From the NCBI GenBank assembly GCA_033297075.1, contig MU858255.1, positions 1 through 61,824 on the forward strand: a DNA stretch of 61,824 nt, given 5' to 3'. Position 1 is the first letter of the stretch. Every line of letters starts with the position of its first letter. The position numbers were made by a program, and so were the translations under genes. The DNA is from Rhypophila decipiens. Taxonomy: Eukaryota; Ascomycota; Sordariomycetes; Sordariales; Naviculisporaceae. The notes beneath the pieces are model-generated. The model did not search any database. It saw only the letters and a program-made list of their open reading frames with translations, and had not been told where the DNA came from. Positions 12,993 through 24,005 of this stretch are shown one piece after another.

Positions 12993-14225
12993 AAGGGTTG
13001 CGATTTTATAATTGTTTGTAGAAGGCCTTTGCTTCTGTTTCTTTTTACGAGATCAATTGAGTTGCCACGGCGCTGGCCTCGTTGTCCTTTGCTCTTGTAT
13101 GGGTGTTTATGAAAGAGACTTAAACACCAATTACTCAAGTTATGGAAGGATAGTCGGTAATGAAAACATCACGATTCAACTTGCATTTGGCTTTCCAACT
13201 GGCGTCATTTCACAAACATGGCCCCTTTCTGATCTGCATGGGCTCCGGAATCCACAGGGCGCATAAAACTGGCGGATAGGCATGTCGGAGTCTAGTCCGC
13301 AAAGGACCAGTGATTAACTCAACCCTCGGGGGGTGTCCCTTCTGAAAGGAGCTATGTGCCGCAACCATTTGGACTCCTTGCAGCAATATTGAATGGCAGT
13401 CAATTGCGAGATTCGCATGTTGAAACCCCAGTTTGCATCGATCCCGAGCGTCCAGGATCTGTTTCCGTAATCACGGTTCTGAATGGAGATCGTGAGCCTG
13501 GGGCTGTAAAGTTGGTAATCGTCGGGTCAAGTGAGACTCCGCCATACGGGTACCGCTAACCCCGCCCCGAGCCTGTCTGCTGCTGCTCGGATATCCCGGA
13601 GATGGGATTCCATCCGCAATATTCTACACAGTGGAGAGAGCCCACCTCTTGTTTGTCCCGGTGGATAATGTCGTCGGTCTTTATGGTCAAACCACGACGA
13701 GTTGACGACTCTAGTAATCGCGAAACGGAGAGATTGGAGGGACCGTGAGTACGGATACGGACACTTTTCGGCACGGATTACCAGGCAGCTGCCAGGCCAA
13801 CATGAAGGCGCAGGAAGTCGGTGACGGGATTCTGGGACCCCGAAACAGATATCTGGGAAATTGGGGGCCACCTGTCAGCGCCGGGCTGGGACGCTATACC
13901 CAGGACAGGGGTTGCGGTACGAGTCGAGCGCATCCTTTTCTGTTCGCTTCTTCGATCCCGTCTCTCCGACGACGATTCATTCCCATGCATGAGATGAAAA
14001 CTTGTGGACATTGAAGGACGTGATGAATAATACTCCTAGACAAATATTTGTTGTTTGTAATTTTGTGCCACCTTTTTAGATTACAAGACGAAAGACGATA
14101 GTATCTCGGGATATCTTTGTTTTTTTATTCGCGTTTTTGGTCTCCGCGATTCTTCTTGTTCCTCAACCCCGCTCGACCACAAGACCTAGCGAATCGATTG
14201 TCACATATCTCGTCCTTGCTCCAAC
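12993..14225. other. intergenic, 1.2 kb
   Basis: 3' region of the coatomer gene and upstream region of the Sec14-like gene. The last 200 bp are T-rich and pyrimidine-rich (14040-14220), as in fungal promoters. No gene seen. Confidence 0.6.
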
Positions 14226-15662
14226 ATGACCGGTCCAACCGCCGACACCGCTGCTGCCGTGCACCCGGTCAAGTCAGCTTCAAGCGCAGGTGGTGAACAT
14301 GGAATTGGGTATCCGAACGGCCATCTGGGCCACCTGAACCCAGAGGAAGAGGAGTCGCTGCGCAAGTTCAAGACTTATCTGGAGGAGCAGGGAGCTTACA
14401 AGCCCAGGCCTCCACCTTCGCATGATGACCAGACTTTGCTGTACGTTTCCGACGCGGGCGCAGATTTAGCGTTTGGTTTTCCTGGAGTCATATAAGGGCG
14501 CAAAGCTAATTCGTATCTCCCTGTCACAGACGCTTCCTTCGAGCTCGGCGCTGGGATGTGGCCCAGGCCTACAAGCAGTTCCAAGCGACTGAGGACTGGC
14601 GCAAGGCGAATGATATCAACGTCCTCTATGATACGATCGACTCGGAAGCATATGACCAGGCGCGCAGATTGGTACACGCCCTGCCAAATAACCGCCTCGT
14701 ATGAGTATGATACTGACCCTTTGCAGTACCCTCAATGGACAGGTCGCCGTGACAAGCGCGGAATCCCCCTCTACCTCTTCGAAATCCGACATCTTGACTC
14801 CAAGACCGTATCGCAATACGAAAAAGATTCCGAAACGGCCTTCACTTCCAAAGCGAAAACAGATGGCTCAACGCCCGCCAAACTCTTGCGCTTGTTCGCT
14901 CTTTACGAGAACTTGACCCGTTTCGCCCAGCCTCTATGCACACACCTTCCCGACCGCGAACATGCCCACGTGCCAATAACCCTATCAACCAACATCGTCG
15001 ACGTCTCTGGCGTTTCGCTTCGTCAGTTCTGGAACCTAAAAGCACACATGCAAGCTGCCTCTACCCTCGCAACCGCCCACTACCCCGAGACCCTGGACCG
15101 GATCTTCATCATCGGCGCGCCCTACTTCTTTAGCACAGTCTGGGGCTGGATCAAACGCTGGTTCGACCCAATCACCGTCTCCAAGATCTTCATCCTTTCA
15201 GCGAACGAGGTTAAGCCAACACTGGAGTCGTTCATCCACCCGCAAAACATTCCAAAGCAATATGGCGGAGAATTAGACTTCAAATGGGGAGATAAGCCCA
15301 CCCTGGATCCTACTATTCAGAAAGTTGCGGTATGGGAGAAGGGATATAGCGATTTCCCTATCGGGCCGCTTTATTGGACTATGACCGAAGATGGGACAAG
15401 GCTGGAGTGTATCGCTTCCGGAACTGTTGATCAGAAAGAACGACGGGACAAGGTGTGCTCCATCCCTGCTACATGGCCGCCTAGGACGGAGACGAAGAAG
15501 ACGGAAGAGACGGATAAGCCGATTGAAGAAGCCGTGAAAGGACTTTCAATCACCGAAGGAGAGGGCGCCAAAGACAAGGTCGCCGCTGAGATTTCTGAAA
15601 AGACTGCTGCTACTGAGGCAACCGGGACAGATGACAGGGCACCGGCTACTGTTGCGGCGTAG
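14226..15662 (+). CDS. Sec14-family phosphatidylinositol/phosphatidylcholine transfer protein (CRAL-TRIO)
   Basis: Predicted lipid-exchange protein of the Sec14 superfamily, which binds one phospholipid and links lipid metabolism to Golgi traffic. Three exons, 14226-14440, 14530-14671 and 14727-15662, give 430 residues. A CRAL-TRIO N-terminal helical bundle spans about residues 35-110 with the hallmark LLRFLRARRWDVAQAY, where the first intron interrupts the signature and splicing restores it. The CRAL-TRIO lipid pocket follows at about 115-330 (GIPLYLFEIRHLD, ITLSTNIVDVSGVSLRQFW, YPETLDRIFIIGAPYFFS, QNIPKQYGGELDF). The last 80 residues are charged and low-complexity (Glu, Lys, Thr) without a GOLD domain. 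All introns are canonical GT-AG. It is closer to the fungal Sec14-like paralogs than to Sec14 itself, which is shorter, so no symbol is given. Confidence 0.93.
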
Positions 15663-16100
15663 GAGTGGCCTGACTATAGAGCTCGGTTTTGATTTTCTGG
15701 GTGTTGCTGCTTTTAGGATACTTTCTCTTTCTTTCGGCCCTGGATATCACACGTTAGAGAGAGGGGATACTCTTGTTGGATTCGATTGATACACGGAAGC
15801 GGGACATTGCTGTTTGAAGCACGCATACAGTGTTGGTTTTGTATTCATTTTCCAGATATCCATATACCTATATAAATACATTGTTATTTGTTCGTCACAA
15901 GTTCGCCATTGCCATGTGTTTGTTGTCCAGTCATTAATATTCGTCGCTCGCTTAGAAAATCTCAGCATCCCATCTAATATAAGCTTCCATCACGTCCAAA
16001 CGCCCCTCCATTGTTTCCAATATTCATCCGTACCAGCCCAGATAAGGTACAAATCATAACAATCAGACGATCAACCGAACAGAATATATACCCTGCTCCA
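15663..16100. other. convergent 3' ends
   Basis: AT-rich 437-bp spacer between two genes that converge (Sec14-like on plus, phosphatase on minus). It probably holds both polyadenylation regions; no separate feature is seen. Confidence 0.6.
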
Positions 16101-16802
16101 TTAGTATCCCCTGTTCACACGCCACTTTTGTATGCCCTTCTCGAGCTCATCCCAACTTAATCCTTTATTCCCCACCAGCCTCATGGTAACACCCAGGCTC
16201 TCGACCTCGAAATTCGGCCTCTCGTCGTCAAAGAACAACATCTCGTTGAAGGGTATTCCCATGCGCTTCCCAATCACCTCGAAGTGTCTGAGTTTTGTCC
16301 CTTCGTAAATCTCCAGTCCGCCATCGAAAATCTCTATCGTCTTGCGCCCCTTTGTTCCGCCGCCGCCGCTACTGCCCTTGACTGGAGCGGCTGTTTCGTC
16401 CGAAATCCGGTGCTGCAATTGCGCGGGGAGCCGTAGGGTTTTGAGCATCTCGCGACAGAGGTCACCGACGGGGGATTTTGAGGCCACCGCTAGTCGGATC
16501 CCTAGATGGGAAAGGAGATTGAGAATGTGCGGCGCATCGGGGAATAAGCTGAAGCGCTCGCCGTTGCGATCTGTCAGGGCGAGATGGTTCGAGTTAGGGA
16601 CTGACTTGATTGGTGTCGCAACGTGGATGTCTGAGTAGAACGGCCAGAGGGTGTAGTCCAGGTCGAGGACTATGAGCCGTGGGAGAGGCAGGGAATCGCG
16701 CGCCCATTCGGGGAGGGCTGCTTGGGATGCGCCGGATAGCTGGGATGACGAGGCTTCGAGGGAGAAGCTGTTTCTGCCTCCTTTCGATAGCTTTTTGGGC
16801 AT
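16101..16802 (-). CDS. magnesium-dependent phosphatase-1 (MDP-1)-like HAD phosphatase
   Basis: HAD-superfamily acid phosphatase of the MDP-1 group. In mammals these act on protein phosphotyrosine and sugar phosphates in vitro; the physiological substrate in fungi is unclear. Single exon, 233 residues from the chosen start. HAD motif I is LIVLDLDYTLWPFY with both aspartates (nucleophile and acid/base). Motif II is the ASKSP segment after LGIRLAV. Motif III lysine lies in the region that follows, and motif IV is FFDDERPNFEVESLG. The MDP-1 trait of tryptophan after DYTL is present. An in-frame upstream ATG at 17009 would add 69 basic, low-complexity residues, which could be a mitochondrial presequence. 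I prefer the MPKKL start because the family begins just ahead of the first motif. It is divergent from the next gene, sharing a 1.1-kb upstream region. Confidence 0.9.
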   Translation of the reverse strand: MPKKLSKGGRNSFSLEASSSQLSGASQAALPEWARDSLPLPRLIVLDLDYTLWPFYSDIHVATPIKSVPNSNHLALTDRNGERFSLFPDAPHILNLLSHLGIRLAVASKSPVGDLCREMLKTLRLPAQLQHRISDETAAPVKGSSGGGGTKGRKTIEIFDGGLEIYEGTKLRHFEVIGKRMGIPFNEMLFFDDERPNFEVESLGVTMRLVGNKGLSWDELEKGIQKWRVNRGY

Positions 16803-17906
16803 GGCGAGGAATGTGCGCGGCTTTGTGGTGTGTGTCGATGTCAAGGTCGATGATTTCCGGCGCCCAGCCCTACGAATGTCAAAGGCCCGGGGGTTCAACG
16901 ATGATGCTGCTTCCCCCGCCAATCTCCGCTGGAGCTCGTGGCGTGGCGGACTGGCCCGTGCCACTGCCCGGTTAGCGTTGTGCAGCGGGGCTTTCCCGGG
17001 ATCCACCAACAGACGCTAAACAGAATAGGACAAGTTCCTGAGAACGACTGGACTGGGACCCGGAACTCGTTGACCGAGACGAACATCAACTTTGAACACG
17101 ATCCATTGCTTGACGTCGATACAAACTGCTCGGAGCTTTTCCAACCTAACCCCGCGATCGCCTGATCCCGACAATTTGATATGACTTTGGGTTTCACAAC
17201 ATGGACAGCGTGCAGGATTCATACTGGTAGGGCCAACTTTTCCCCTCCCAGCGCCTCCCCAGACAGTCCGTCCGACGCCGAACTTGCCCGTGCATCTCCA
17301 TTCTCCGGCCTACACATGTATTCATGTTGCACCCTCCTGCCCACCTATCTATACAGCCTGTTCCAATGACCTCATCCAACACGGTCCCATGTAACCGGCC
17401 TAATGGATGAATAATTGCCTCATCGAAAATTACCCGGGAATCCACATTCGATATGCCAATCATCAAAAGGTTGTTCCTACTTAAATTAAAACTGCCGTTG
17501 ACCAATGGCGAGATATTCATCAACTCCCATCCAAAAGTCGAACTAGTCCTGCTTGAATGTCGAACTACCCCACCGCCGGCCCCGCGATTCGTGAACGAAC
17601 CAACGGACCACAGCATTCCATCCCTTCACGAATTCCAGGATGTCCTGGCAAGTCAAGGTGATTTCCCCCTCTGGCTCAGGATCCACCACGGTCTAGCGTC
17701 GCTGGGACGGACATCAGATAAATGTCCCGTCCTCGCCCCTGGACGACTTCGGCCTTAGGACAATATATGTTTCTGTCCATGTTTTAATACCTCGCGCGCC
17801 CAGCCTTCTTGAATTGTACTCTGCCCTCGTCCCTACGAGTTTCCCAAGTCCATCCGAAGCTGTCAAATCCTATCGATCACTGTAACACCCAAACAACACC
17901 GCCACA
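16803..17906. other. divergent promoter region, 1.1 kb
   Basis: Lies between the starts of the phosphatase (minus) and the VOC dioxygenase-like gene (plus). The first 207 bp are an in-frame extension of the phosphatase ORF and may be coding or leader. No clear TATA box or other feature. Confidence 0.5.
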
Positions 17907-19138
17907 ATGGGATCCGGACTGCTCACGAACCCCGCCAAGAAGATCAACTTGGTGCGGATCGCCCATGTATACTACAAGCACAAGGATATCGAAAAGGCAA
18001 AACAGTTCATGGAGGACTTTGGCTTCGTGGAGACAGCTCAGACTGGAAAAAAGACCTTCTACCGTGGCTACGGAACCGAGCCCTTCGTCCTCGCCGTCGA
18101 AGCTTCCCCGAAGACCGAGTTTGGCGGCGCAGCATTTGTGGTCGAGTCGGAGAAGGATCTAGAGCTCGCGTCCAAGTCTCTGCCAACAGAATGCAAAGCC
18201 ACCGAGGTCTATGACCTAGACACACCTGGCGGAGGACGGGCCGTGACATTCTATGATCCCGTGGACGGCTTCCCTTTCCACCTTGTCCACGGCCAGACTC
18301 CGGTCGAGCCAAGGGATCCGGGCTTTCCCACCCTTAAGATCAACTACGTATGTAGCACACCCACCCAACGGACCTCCATTAGATTTGCCACCCCCCTTTA
18401 CCATAAAGGCATGCTAACCAGTCCCGAAAATGACATCAACAATAGCCAACCGAGAAGAACCGTGGACCCAATGAGTTCCAACGATTCAAGAAACGGCCAG
18501 CACCAGTACACAAGCTGGGGCACTTTGGCATGTGCGTGACGGACTTTGCCAAGTGCTACGACTTTTACAGTACCTATTTCAATTTCCATCCCAGCGAGGT
18601 ACCTACCCCTGAATCACTCAAATAAATCCATTTCATCCCCAAGTCCGCCACTAACCTGACCCCTTTTCCCAAATAAACAGCTAGTCCACAATGACGAGGG
18701 CGTAAACAAGACAGTCTTCTTCCGCCTAAACCGCGGCGACGAATTGGTGGACCACCACTGCTTCTTCTTCTTCGAAGGGCCCAAGATGCACGTCCACCAT
18801 TCGTCTTTCGAGACACACGACTTCGATGCCCAGGTGCTGGGACATGATTGGCTTCGTCACAAGGGGTATGAGAACTGCTGGGGGGTGGGTCGGCATGTCA
18901 TGGGCAGCCAGATTTTCGACTACTGGTTCGACCCAGCTCGTTTTATCCTCGAGCACTATGTCGATGGGGATCTGTTGGATATGCGGGAGCCAACGCATCA
19001 TACCAAGGCTGCGCCGGATAATTTGCATGTTTGGGGTGAGTATCCATATTCCCGGGTGATGAGGCGTTTGTGAAATCGAGCTAACGACGATGGTGATTTG
19101 AATTAGGTCCCGAGGTCCCTGCTACTTTCTTGCAATAA
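17907..19138 (+). CDS. type I extradiol dioxygenase / glyoxalase (VOC) superfamily protein
   Basis: Two-domain vicinal-oxygen-chelate protein resembling catechol-2,3-dioxygenase-type enzymes, which open aromatic rings at an Fe(II) centre. Four exons, 17907-18347, 18446-18598, 18681-19035 and 19107-19138, give 326 residues, the normal size for the family. Each half has a beta-alpha-beta-beta-beta module: IAHVYYKHKDIEKAKQFM at about residues 20-36 and LGHFGMCVTDFAKCYDFY at about 167-184. Candidate 2-His-1-carboxylate ligands are the His of LGHFG, a His in the MHVHHSSFE segment and the Glu of FILEHYVDG. All three positions are filled, so an active enzyme is likely. The last exon encodes only the final ten residues after a split glycine. 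The natural substrate is not evident. It stands alone, with no aromatic-degradation gene beside it. Confidence 0.87.
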
Positions 19139-19618
19139 ACGATTAATGAGTCTGTTAACGATAATATGAGTGAGAGAGATCTCGATAGAGTCAGTTTTGA
19201 GTAACGCTTTTGCCTGAGCTTCTTCGTTCGATGTCTCGTGGATGTGTTTAACAGTGCATTTTTGGGGCCTTTGGGGGTATGAAGACAAAAGCATCAAAGG
19301 GGTGGTCCACAATGAGCCAGAATGGTTTGCGAAGACCGAGATGATGTTGTTCATGTTTTGGGAGTTAGTCCACCTGTTCTTCGTGATAGAATATTGTAAT
19401 CCAACGCAAGTTCAGATTATCTGACGACGTCTTAGAAAGTGTCCCAAATATCCGTGGTATGGTTGATACTACAAGTCTGACTCATGGCCGAGTCGGCGGC
19501 TTGTCCAACATAACGTTAGTCCCGGTAACGCTTTCTCTGACCCAACGCCCCACTCATATAGTAATGAATTCATCCCACCTCCACACCAAAGTCGAGTCAG
19601 TAATGACAAGGACAACAA
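19139..19618. other. intergenic before the tRNA gene
   Basis: 480 bp, AT-rich in places. It should contain the polyadenylation region of the VOC gene. Nothing else recognised. Confidence 0.6.
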
Positions 19619-19721
19619 GCGCCGCTGGTCTAGTGGTATGATTCTCGCTTAGGGTCCCAACCCGAGTTCAAACTCAAATTTGAGTTGCGAGAGGTCCCCG
19701 GTTCAATCCCGGGGTGGCGCC
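19619..19721 (+). tRNA. tRNA-Pro(AGG) with a 31-nt intron
   Basis: A complete cloverleaf can be drawn. The acceptor stem is 19619-19625 with 19714-19720 (seven pairs, one G-U). The D arm contains GGTCTAGTGGTATGATT. The anticodon stem CTCGC (19644-19648) pairs with GCGAG (19687-19691). The anticodon is AGG at 19651-19653, and the T arm is CCCGG-TTCAATC-CCGGG. The intron, 19655-19685, sits one base after the anticodon at the standard eukaryotic position. CCA is not encoded, as expected in eukaryotes. A T-rich run follows at 19723-19728, the usual RNA polymerase III terminator. Confidence 0.95.
19672..19685. repeat. 14-bp palindrome inside the tRNA intron
   Basis: ACTCAAATTTGAGT is a perfect palindrome ending exactly at the inferred 3' intron boundary. 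It overlaps a second small hairpin (GAGTT/AACTC, 19664-19675), so most of the intron can pair with itself. Confidence 0.85.
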
Positions 19722-20323
19722 GATTTTTGTCCATTATCTCTTTCTCTTTTTTGTCGGTCAATCCTTGTTGTGTATGACGGATCTTGTTCGTTGGATCTGG
19801 GAAGGAGTCTATGATCAAGCCTTCTCATCCTCTAGTGGGCGGAATCCTTGAGTTCTGGAAGTTGTATAACGTTAGCTCTTTTTACAACAAGGGCTGCCTA
19901 AGTCACCCAATTTCAGAAAAAAGTGGCAAGTCTCTTACCATACATATTAACCCGTTCTTGTCGCGGCATTTTTGCAGTCTATTAACTTGGCATGCATGCA
20001 TGATATGTCTGCTAGTTGCCCTGCTTAATAGGCGAAGTCTAGATATAGGTAGGCATTGCCTAATCCGGTGTGATCAGGCTCTCATATCGGTTGCCTAGCT
20101 AGATTTGACCTTCTTTCCTCGAGGGGGTCAATTTATGGTCAATGCCTGCTGAGGAAGAAGTCGCGGCCCAATATGCAGGGTCTGAATGCAATGGAGCCCT
20201 CCATGCCACATATAATGACCACATCCATCTCGCCCTTTCCTGTCCTGAAGTGTTCAGGCCTTCCTTCACTACTCAAGCGAAAAGAATTAACTCACCGTGC
20301 TTGCATTTCTCCTTCCAACCACC
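19722..20323. other. intergenic between tRNA-Pro and HET gene
   Basis: The T run at 19723-19728 fits a polymerase III terminator. The rest has no recognisable gene and includes the upstream region of the HET gene. Confidence 0.55.
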
Positions 20324-22150
20324 ATGCGTCTTCTTTTGGCTCCTGACAACACTCACCTAATCCAAACCAAGGAATTCATTGGCGATGAAATTCCAAAATT
20401 GAAATATGCCATCCTCTCGCACACCTGGGGCGCCGAAGCGGAAGAGGTGAGCCTGCAGGAACTCAATGCCCCTTTCGAATCAACCGACGCCAAAGCCGCG
20501 GGGTTCGACAAGATCCACAAGGCTTGTCAGAGAGCGAAACGTGACGGCTTGGAATACACATGGGTCGATACATGCTGCATCGACAAGACGAGCAGTGCCG
20601 AGTTGACCGAAGCTATCAACTCAATGTACGCATGGTACGCCGGCGCTAAGGTCTGCTACGCCTACTTGAGCGACCTGGACCCCGGTGCCGATCTGGAAAC
20701 AGCCCTTCCTCAATGCAAGTGGTTTACACGAGGATGGACATTGCAAGAGCTGATAGCCCCGCGCCACGTTATCTTTTTTGACCGGGACTGGAATGAGATT
20801 GGGAACAAAAACGAGAATGAGATTGGGAACAAAAACGAGTTGAGCAACCTGCTCTCCCGCATCACCAACATCCCTGTGAAGCTTTTGCACAGCCAGAAAC
20901 CCTTGGAGCACTACTCAGTTGCGCGACGCATGTCTTGGGCAGCCAGGCGTAAAACGACGCGAATCGAGGACCTCGCCTACTGCCTGTTGGGTATCTTCGA
21001 GGTAAACTTAGCTCTGATATACGGCGAGGGAAAGAAGGCCTTCATCCGTCTTCAGGAGGCCATCGTGCAGTCCATCGGCGATCGAAGCATTTTTGCGTGG
21101 ACGGAGAGACGACCAGACGCCCCTTACCAGCCATTGGTAGGGATATTTGCCGAGGAGCCATGTCAGTTCGCCGACTGTGGAAACATCTTCTGCGCCTTTG
21201 AAGACAGTGTATACGGGAACCTCGCCATTACACCGAGGGGTGTTGAGGTCGACGCTGCCCTAGCTGCAGACCCGGAACAGAAGGATGACGCATACCGATG
21301 CATATTTAACACTCACTGTACAGATAAGAACCGTCGCGTCGGCATCGCTGTCCGGAAGATCGGTGGTGGTCGTTATGCCAGGTATAAGCCCCACATGAGA
21401 GTCACCTTTCCGGACGACAGGTCATTCAGGATCGCTCGTCCCATGCAAGATTTTGCAGAATGCAAATTTGTGGAAACCCTCACACTGGCAACCCGAATTT
21501 CCGGGAAGTGGCCGTTTAAGGGAAACAATGCGATTCTCGGAAATAGACAGTGCGCTTTTCGCGTGAACTGGCTGGCTACGACCCCGAGTATAACTCTGCT
21601 AAACCTTCGACCGATGCCTCGCAGTCACTGGGACTACCACGACGAAGTGTGGATTTCTTCGACGACAGCTAGCAACGGTTGGTGTGCATTTGTTGCTCAT
21701 GGCTTCATACCACTCCCAGATGACTGCTACATTCCAATCCATATCTTGGTATCCTGCCATTATTGGTGCTTGGGAGAGCCTCAACTGATTGTGGCCAGCC
21801 TTGACGATATGAATCCGGTAATGGCAGCTGTTCTGGAGGCTCAGCTGGACGTCATCGGCTTCGAGAGATCGAGGCATGTGCACAGGCTTCTCCTTCAGGC
21901 ACTGGGCGGAAAAGTGGACTTTGAACCCCAAACGAGCATCACGGAAAGGAGGGTCCTGATAGACGGTGCAGTGATGAGAGATAAGCATGTGCGGAACTTG
22001 CCTGCGGCCAAACAAAATGACGCTGGGATTCGGAAAAGAGTTGAGATCAGTGCCAAGCTTCACAGGGAAAACGATCCAGACATTTGCTCTTACCCTATGT
22101 GGCGACTTGACATGAGCTGCAGAGTTAACAGAGAGGACGCACAGGGTTGA
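20324..22150 (+). CDS. HET-domain protein (heterokaryon-incompatibility type)
   Basis: HET domains trigger a cell-death reaction when unlike fungal individuals fuse, and are now grouped with TIR-like death effectors. Single exon, 608 residues. The HET domain covers about residues 1-250 and is canonical: YAILSHTWGAE, TWVDTCCIDKTSSAEL, AINSMYAWYAGAKVCYAYL, WFTRGWTLQELIAP, then RRMSWAARRKTTRIEDLAYC and LLGIFEVNLALIYGEG. The start MRLLLA is the usual beginning of this HET subgroup (HET-E/HET-D-like). The C-terminal 350 residues have no WD40, ankyrin or NACHT signature and look like the HET-associated beta-rich region of stand-alone HET proteins. A 24-bp tandem duplication adds eight residues just after the domain core. 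The reading frame is intact. Confidence 0.9.
   Translation: MRLLLAPDNTHLIQTKEFIGDEIPKLKYAILSHTWGAEAEEVSLQELNAPFESTDAKAAGFDKIHKACQRAKRDGLEYTWVDTCCIDKTSSAELTEAINSMYAWYAGAKVCYAYLSDLDPGADLETALPQCKWFTRGWTLQELIAPRHVIFFDRDWNEIGNKNENEIGNKNELSNLLSRITNIPVKLLHSQKPLEHYSVARRMSWAARRKTTRIEDLAYCLLGIFEVNLALIYGEGKKAFIRLQEAIVQSIGDRSIFAWTERRPDAPYQPLVGIFAEEPCQFADCGNIFCAFEDSVYGNLAITPRGVEVDAALAADPEQKDDAYRCIFNTHCTDKNRRVGIAVRKIGGGRYARYKPHMRVTFPDDRSFRIARPMQDFAECKFVETLTLATRISGKWPFKGNNAILGNRQCAFRVNWLATTPSITLLNLRPMPRSHWDYHDEVWISSTTASNGWCAFVAHGFIPLPDDCYIPIHILVSCHYWCLGEPQLIVASLDDMNPVMAAVLEAQLDVIGFERSRHVHRLLLQALGGKVDFEPQTSITERRVLIDGAVMRDKHVRNLPAAKQNDAGIRKRVEISAKLHRENDPDICSYPMWRLDMSCRVNREDAQG
20792..20839 (+). repeat. 24-bp in-frame tandem duplication in the HET gene
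   Basis: Two identical 24-bp units encode NEIGNKNE twice, just before the LSNLLSRITNIP helix. Exact identity points to a recent duplication. Confidence 0.9.
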
Positions 22151-23594
22151 AACAAACTCACAAGTATGATAGTAGTATATCAACAACACATCCATGCCCA
22201 TACTGCCCGTATAAGCCGGGTTTTCTTCTCCATCAGTCTCGTGCTACGCTTGTGGGTGCACTAACAAGGAGTCCGGCAAGAACATCTTGTTCGCTCACAG
22301 CGGTCGACAGCCTTTTCCTTGATCAATCAAGCACGATTCCTACATTGCCCTAGTTCGAGCCAATTACCTGTGATCAGGCCGTTTCCTTCTTTAATCGGCT
22401 GTATCGACTAGTTACGCATAGCTGTTTGGTAGGTGAGATTCAATGGGAGTTTCTTTCCCAATAATTCGATTCTCTTGAAGCTTGAATCGTTAGGGACAAG
22501 GTTAGCTGTGTAGGTGTAGACTCAAGACGTCGAAGGTTGCAAAACTGTACATGACAGGAATTGACAATTGGGTTGTGTTGGCTGGTAGTGATAAGCGAGT
22601 GAAGCACAAAGTGGCTAAGGAACGAAAGCTATTGTTGGCCCCTTTGCTAAAAGAATCTCAATGTAGGTGACAGTATAAGTCTTTTCCGTGGACCTCGGTC
22701 AATAGACGTTGGAGCAACAGTTGCAAAACAAGAGTCAAATGCGCATGACCGTTGGCTATTTCCAGTCACCCACAGACGTTTCAAAGGCATATTCCGTAAA
22801 ACTTTATCTGTATAAAAAAGGCGCACACACAGTGCTTTAGCTATGTACTGTACCGGTGGAGTGGAGTGGAAACACGGTGTGTTCTGCAAAGCGGACGGAG
22901 GAAGCAATCACCCGAACAGTCGGCCGCTGGGACCCTGGGACCCTAACTTGGGTAAATGGACCGTCCTGAGGGTCTTGTGTTGTTGGCCCTTGAACATGCT
23001 GCATTTGCAAGTGGGTGTCCCTTGCGATTCTCTCAGCGTCAAAGAAAATAGTATGGGTTTCAACTGGCCCTTGGGAGAGAGACTTGTAAGTCGCAAATAA
23101 TTATCCCCCCTACTCCATTCTCATCATACTTTCAGTCATCTACATGTCTCTCGCCGGGTGTCTTGATGCATTTGGACATTCAAGACGATTTTCGTCCGAC
23201 TAGACTGAAGAAATTGGGTTCCTTGGCTTCATGCTTTGGGCATCAACGGAGATTTCAAGCATCCGGGCTCTCCAACAAGTGGTCTCAACTATGGATAAGC
23301 GTCACACATCAGTTAAAAATGGAAAACCCGCCTCTCCGTGCTGATGATGCCAAGTCCCGCCACCATACGTGCAAAGTCTGTCTTCTTCCGTAAAACCGCC
23401 GGTTTCCAGAATCATCCCGGAGACCGGGCGAGACAGGCCACATAGCTTGCCTTTTTGTTCCCTGCCTCCCCATTTACAAGTCCATTTGGCCTCCCAAATG
23501 CCTAGCTTGTCGGAAGATCTCCGTGGTAAGCGGCCACGGATCCCATGACCCTCATGTAAGGTATGAACGCGGCCGCAGCCTCACCATACTGATT

Positions 23595-23628
23595 TGTTTC
23601 ACGATGGGGCCTGTTTCACGATGGGGCC
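23595..23628. repeat. 17-bp tandem duplication
   Basis: TGTTTCACGATGGGGCC occurs twice head to tail, and the first bases of a third copy follow. Intergenic. Confidence 0.85.
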
Positions 23629-23799
23629 TGTTTCCTTTTGGGGTTTTGTTTCCCTGTTGAAATGGTCAGAAACGTGGAGGCTGTATGTTGATGGACCCTC
23701 TTGGGGTTTGGCCTCGGCCTAATGCTCTTTCTCTATGTACTAATGTAGCAGATTATGATCCTTTGAATATACGAGTGTGCGAATATGTATGCGAGACGA

Positions 23800-23807
23800 T
23801 ATAAATA
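23800..23807 (+). promoter_or_regulatory. TATA-like element before the opine-dehydrogenase-like gene
   Basis: TATAAATA about 200 bp ahead of the start codon at 24006, followed by an A/C-rich leader. The promoter therefore looks intact although the coding sequence is interrupted. Confidence 0.45.
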
Positions 23808-24005
23808 CGGCTTGATACTCATCAAAATCTACACAAGACATCATCAGAAAACCTTCTAGCCACACTAATCGACACCAGAGAGCATCCTATCAAGCTCAGG
23901 CTCGAACATCTTCATATTCTGCAACCGGCTTTCAGGTTTCTTTGCCTATCCTGATCTATATCCACACCTTCAGTCCATTTCGGAGCCCGGCTCACGGGGT
24001 CAATC

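Larger units (their letters stand above)
22151..24005. other. intergenic, 1.9 kb
   Basis: No supported gene on either strand. It contains a short direct repeat at 23595-23628 and ends with the putative promoter of the opine-dehydrogenase-like gene. Confidence 0.5.
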
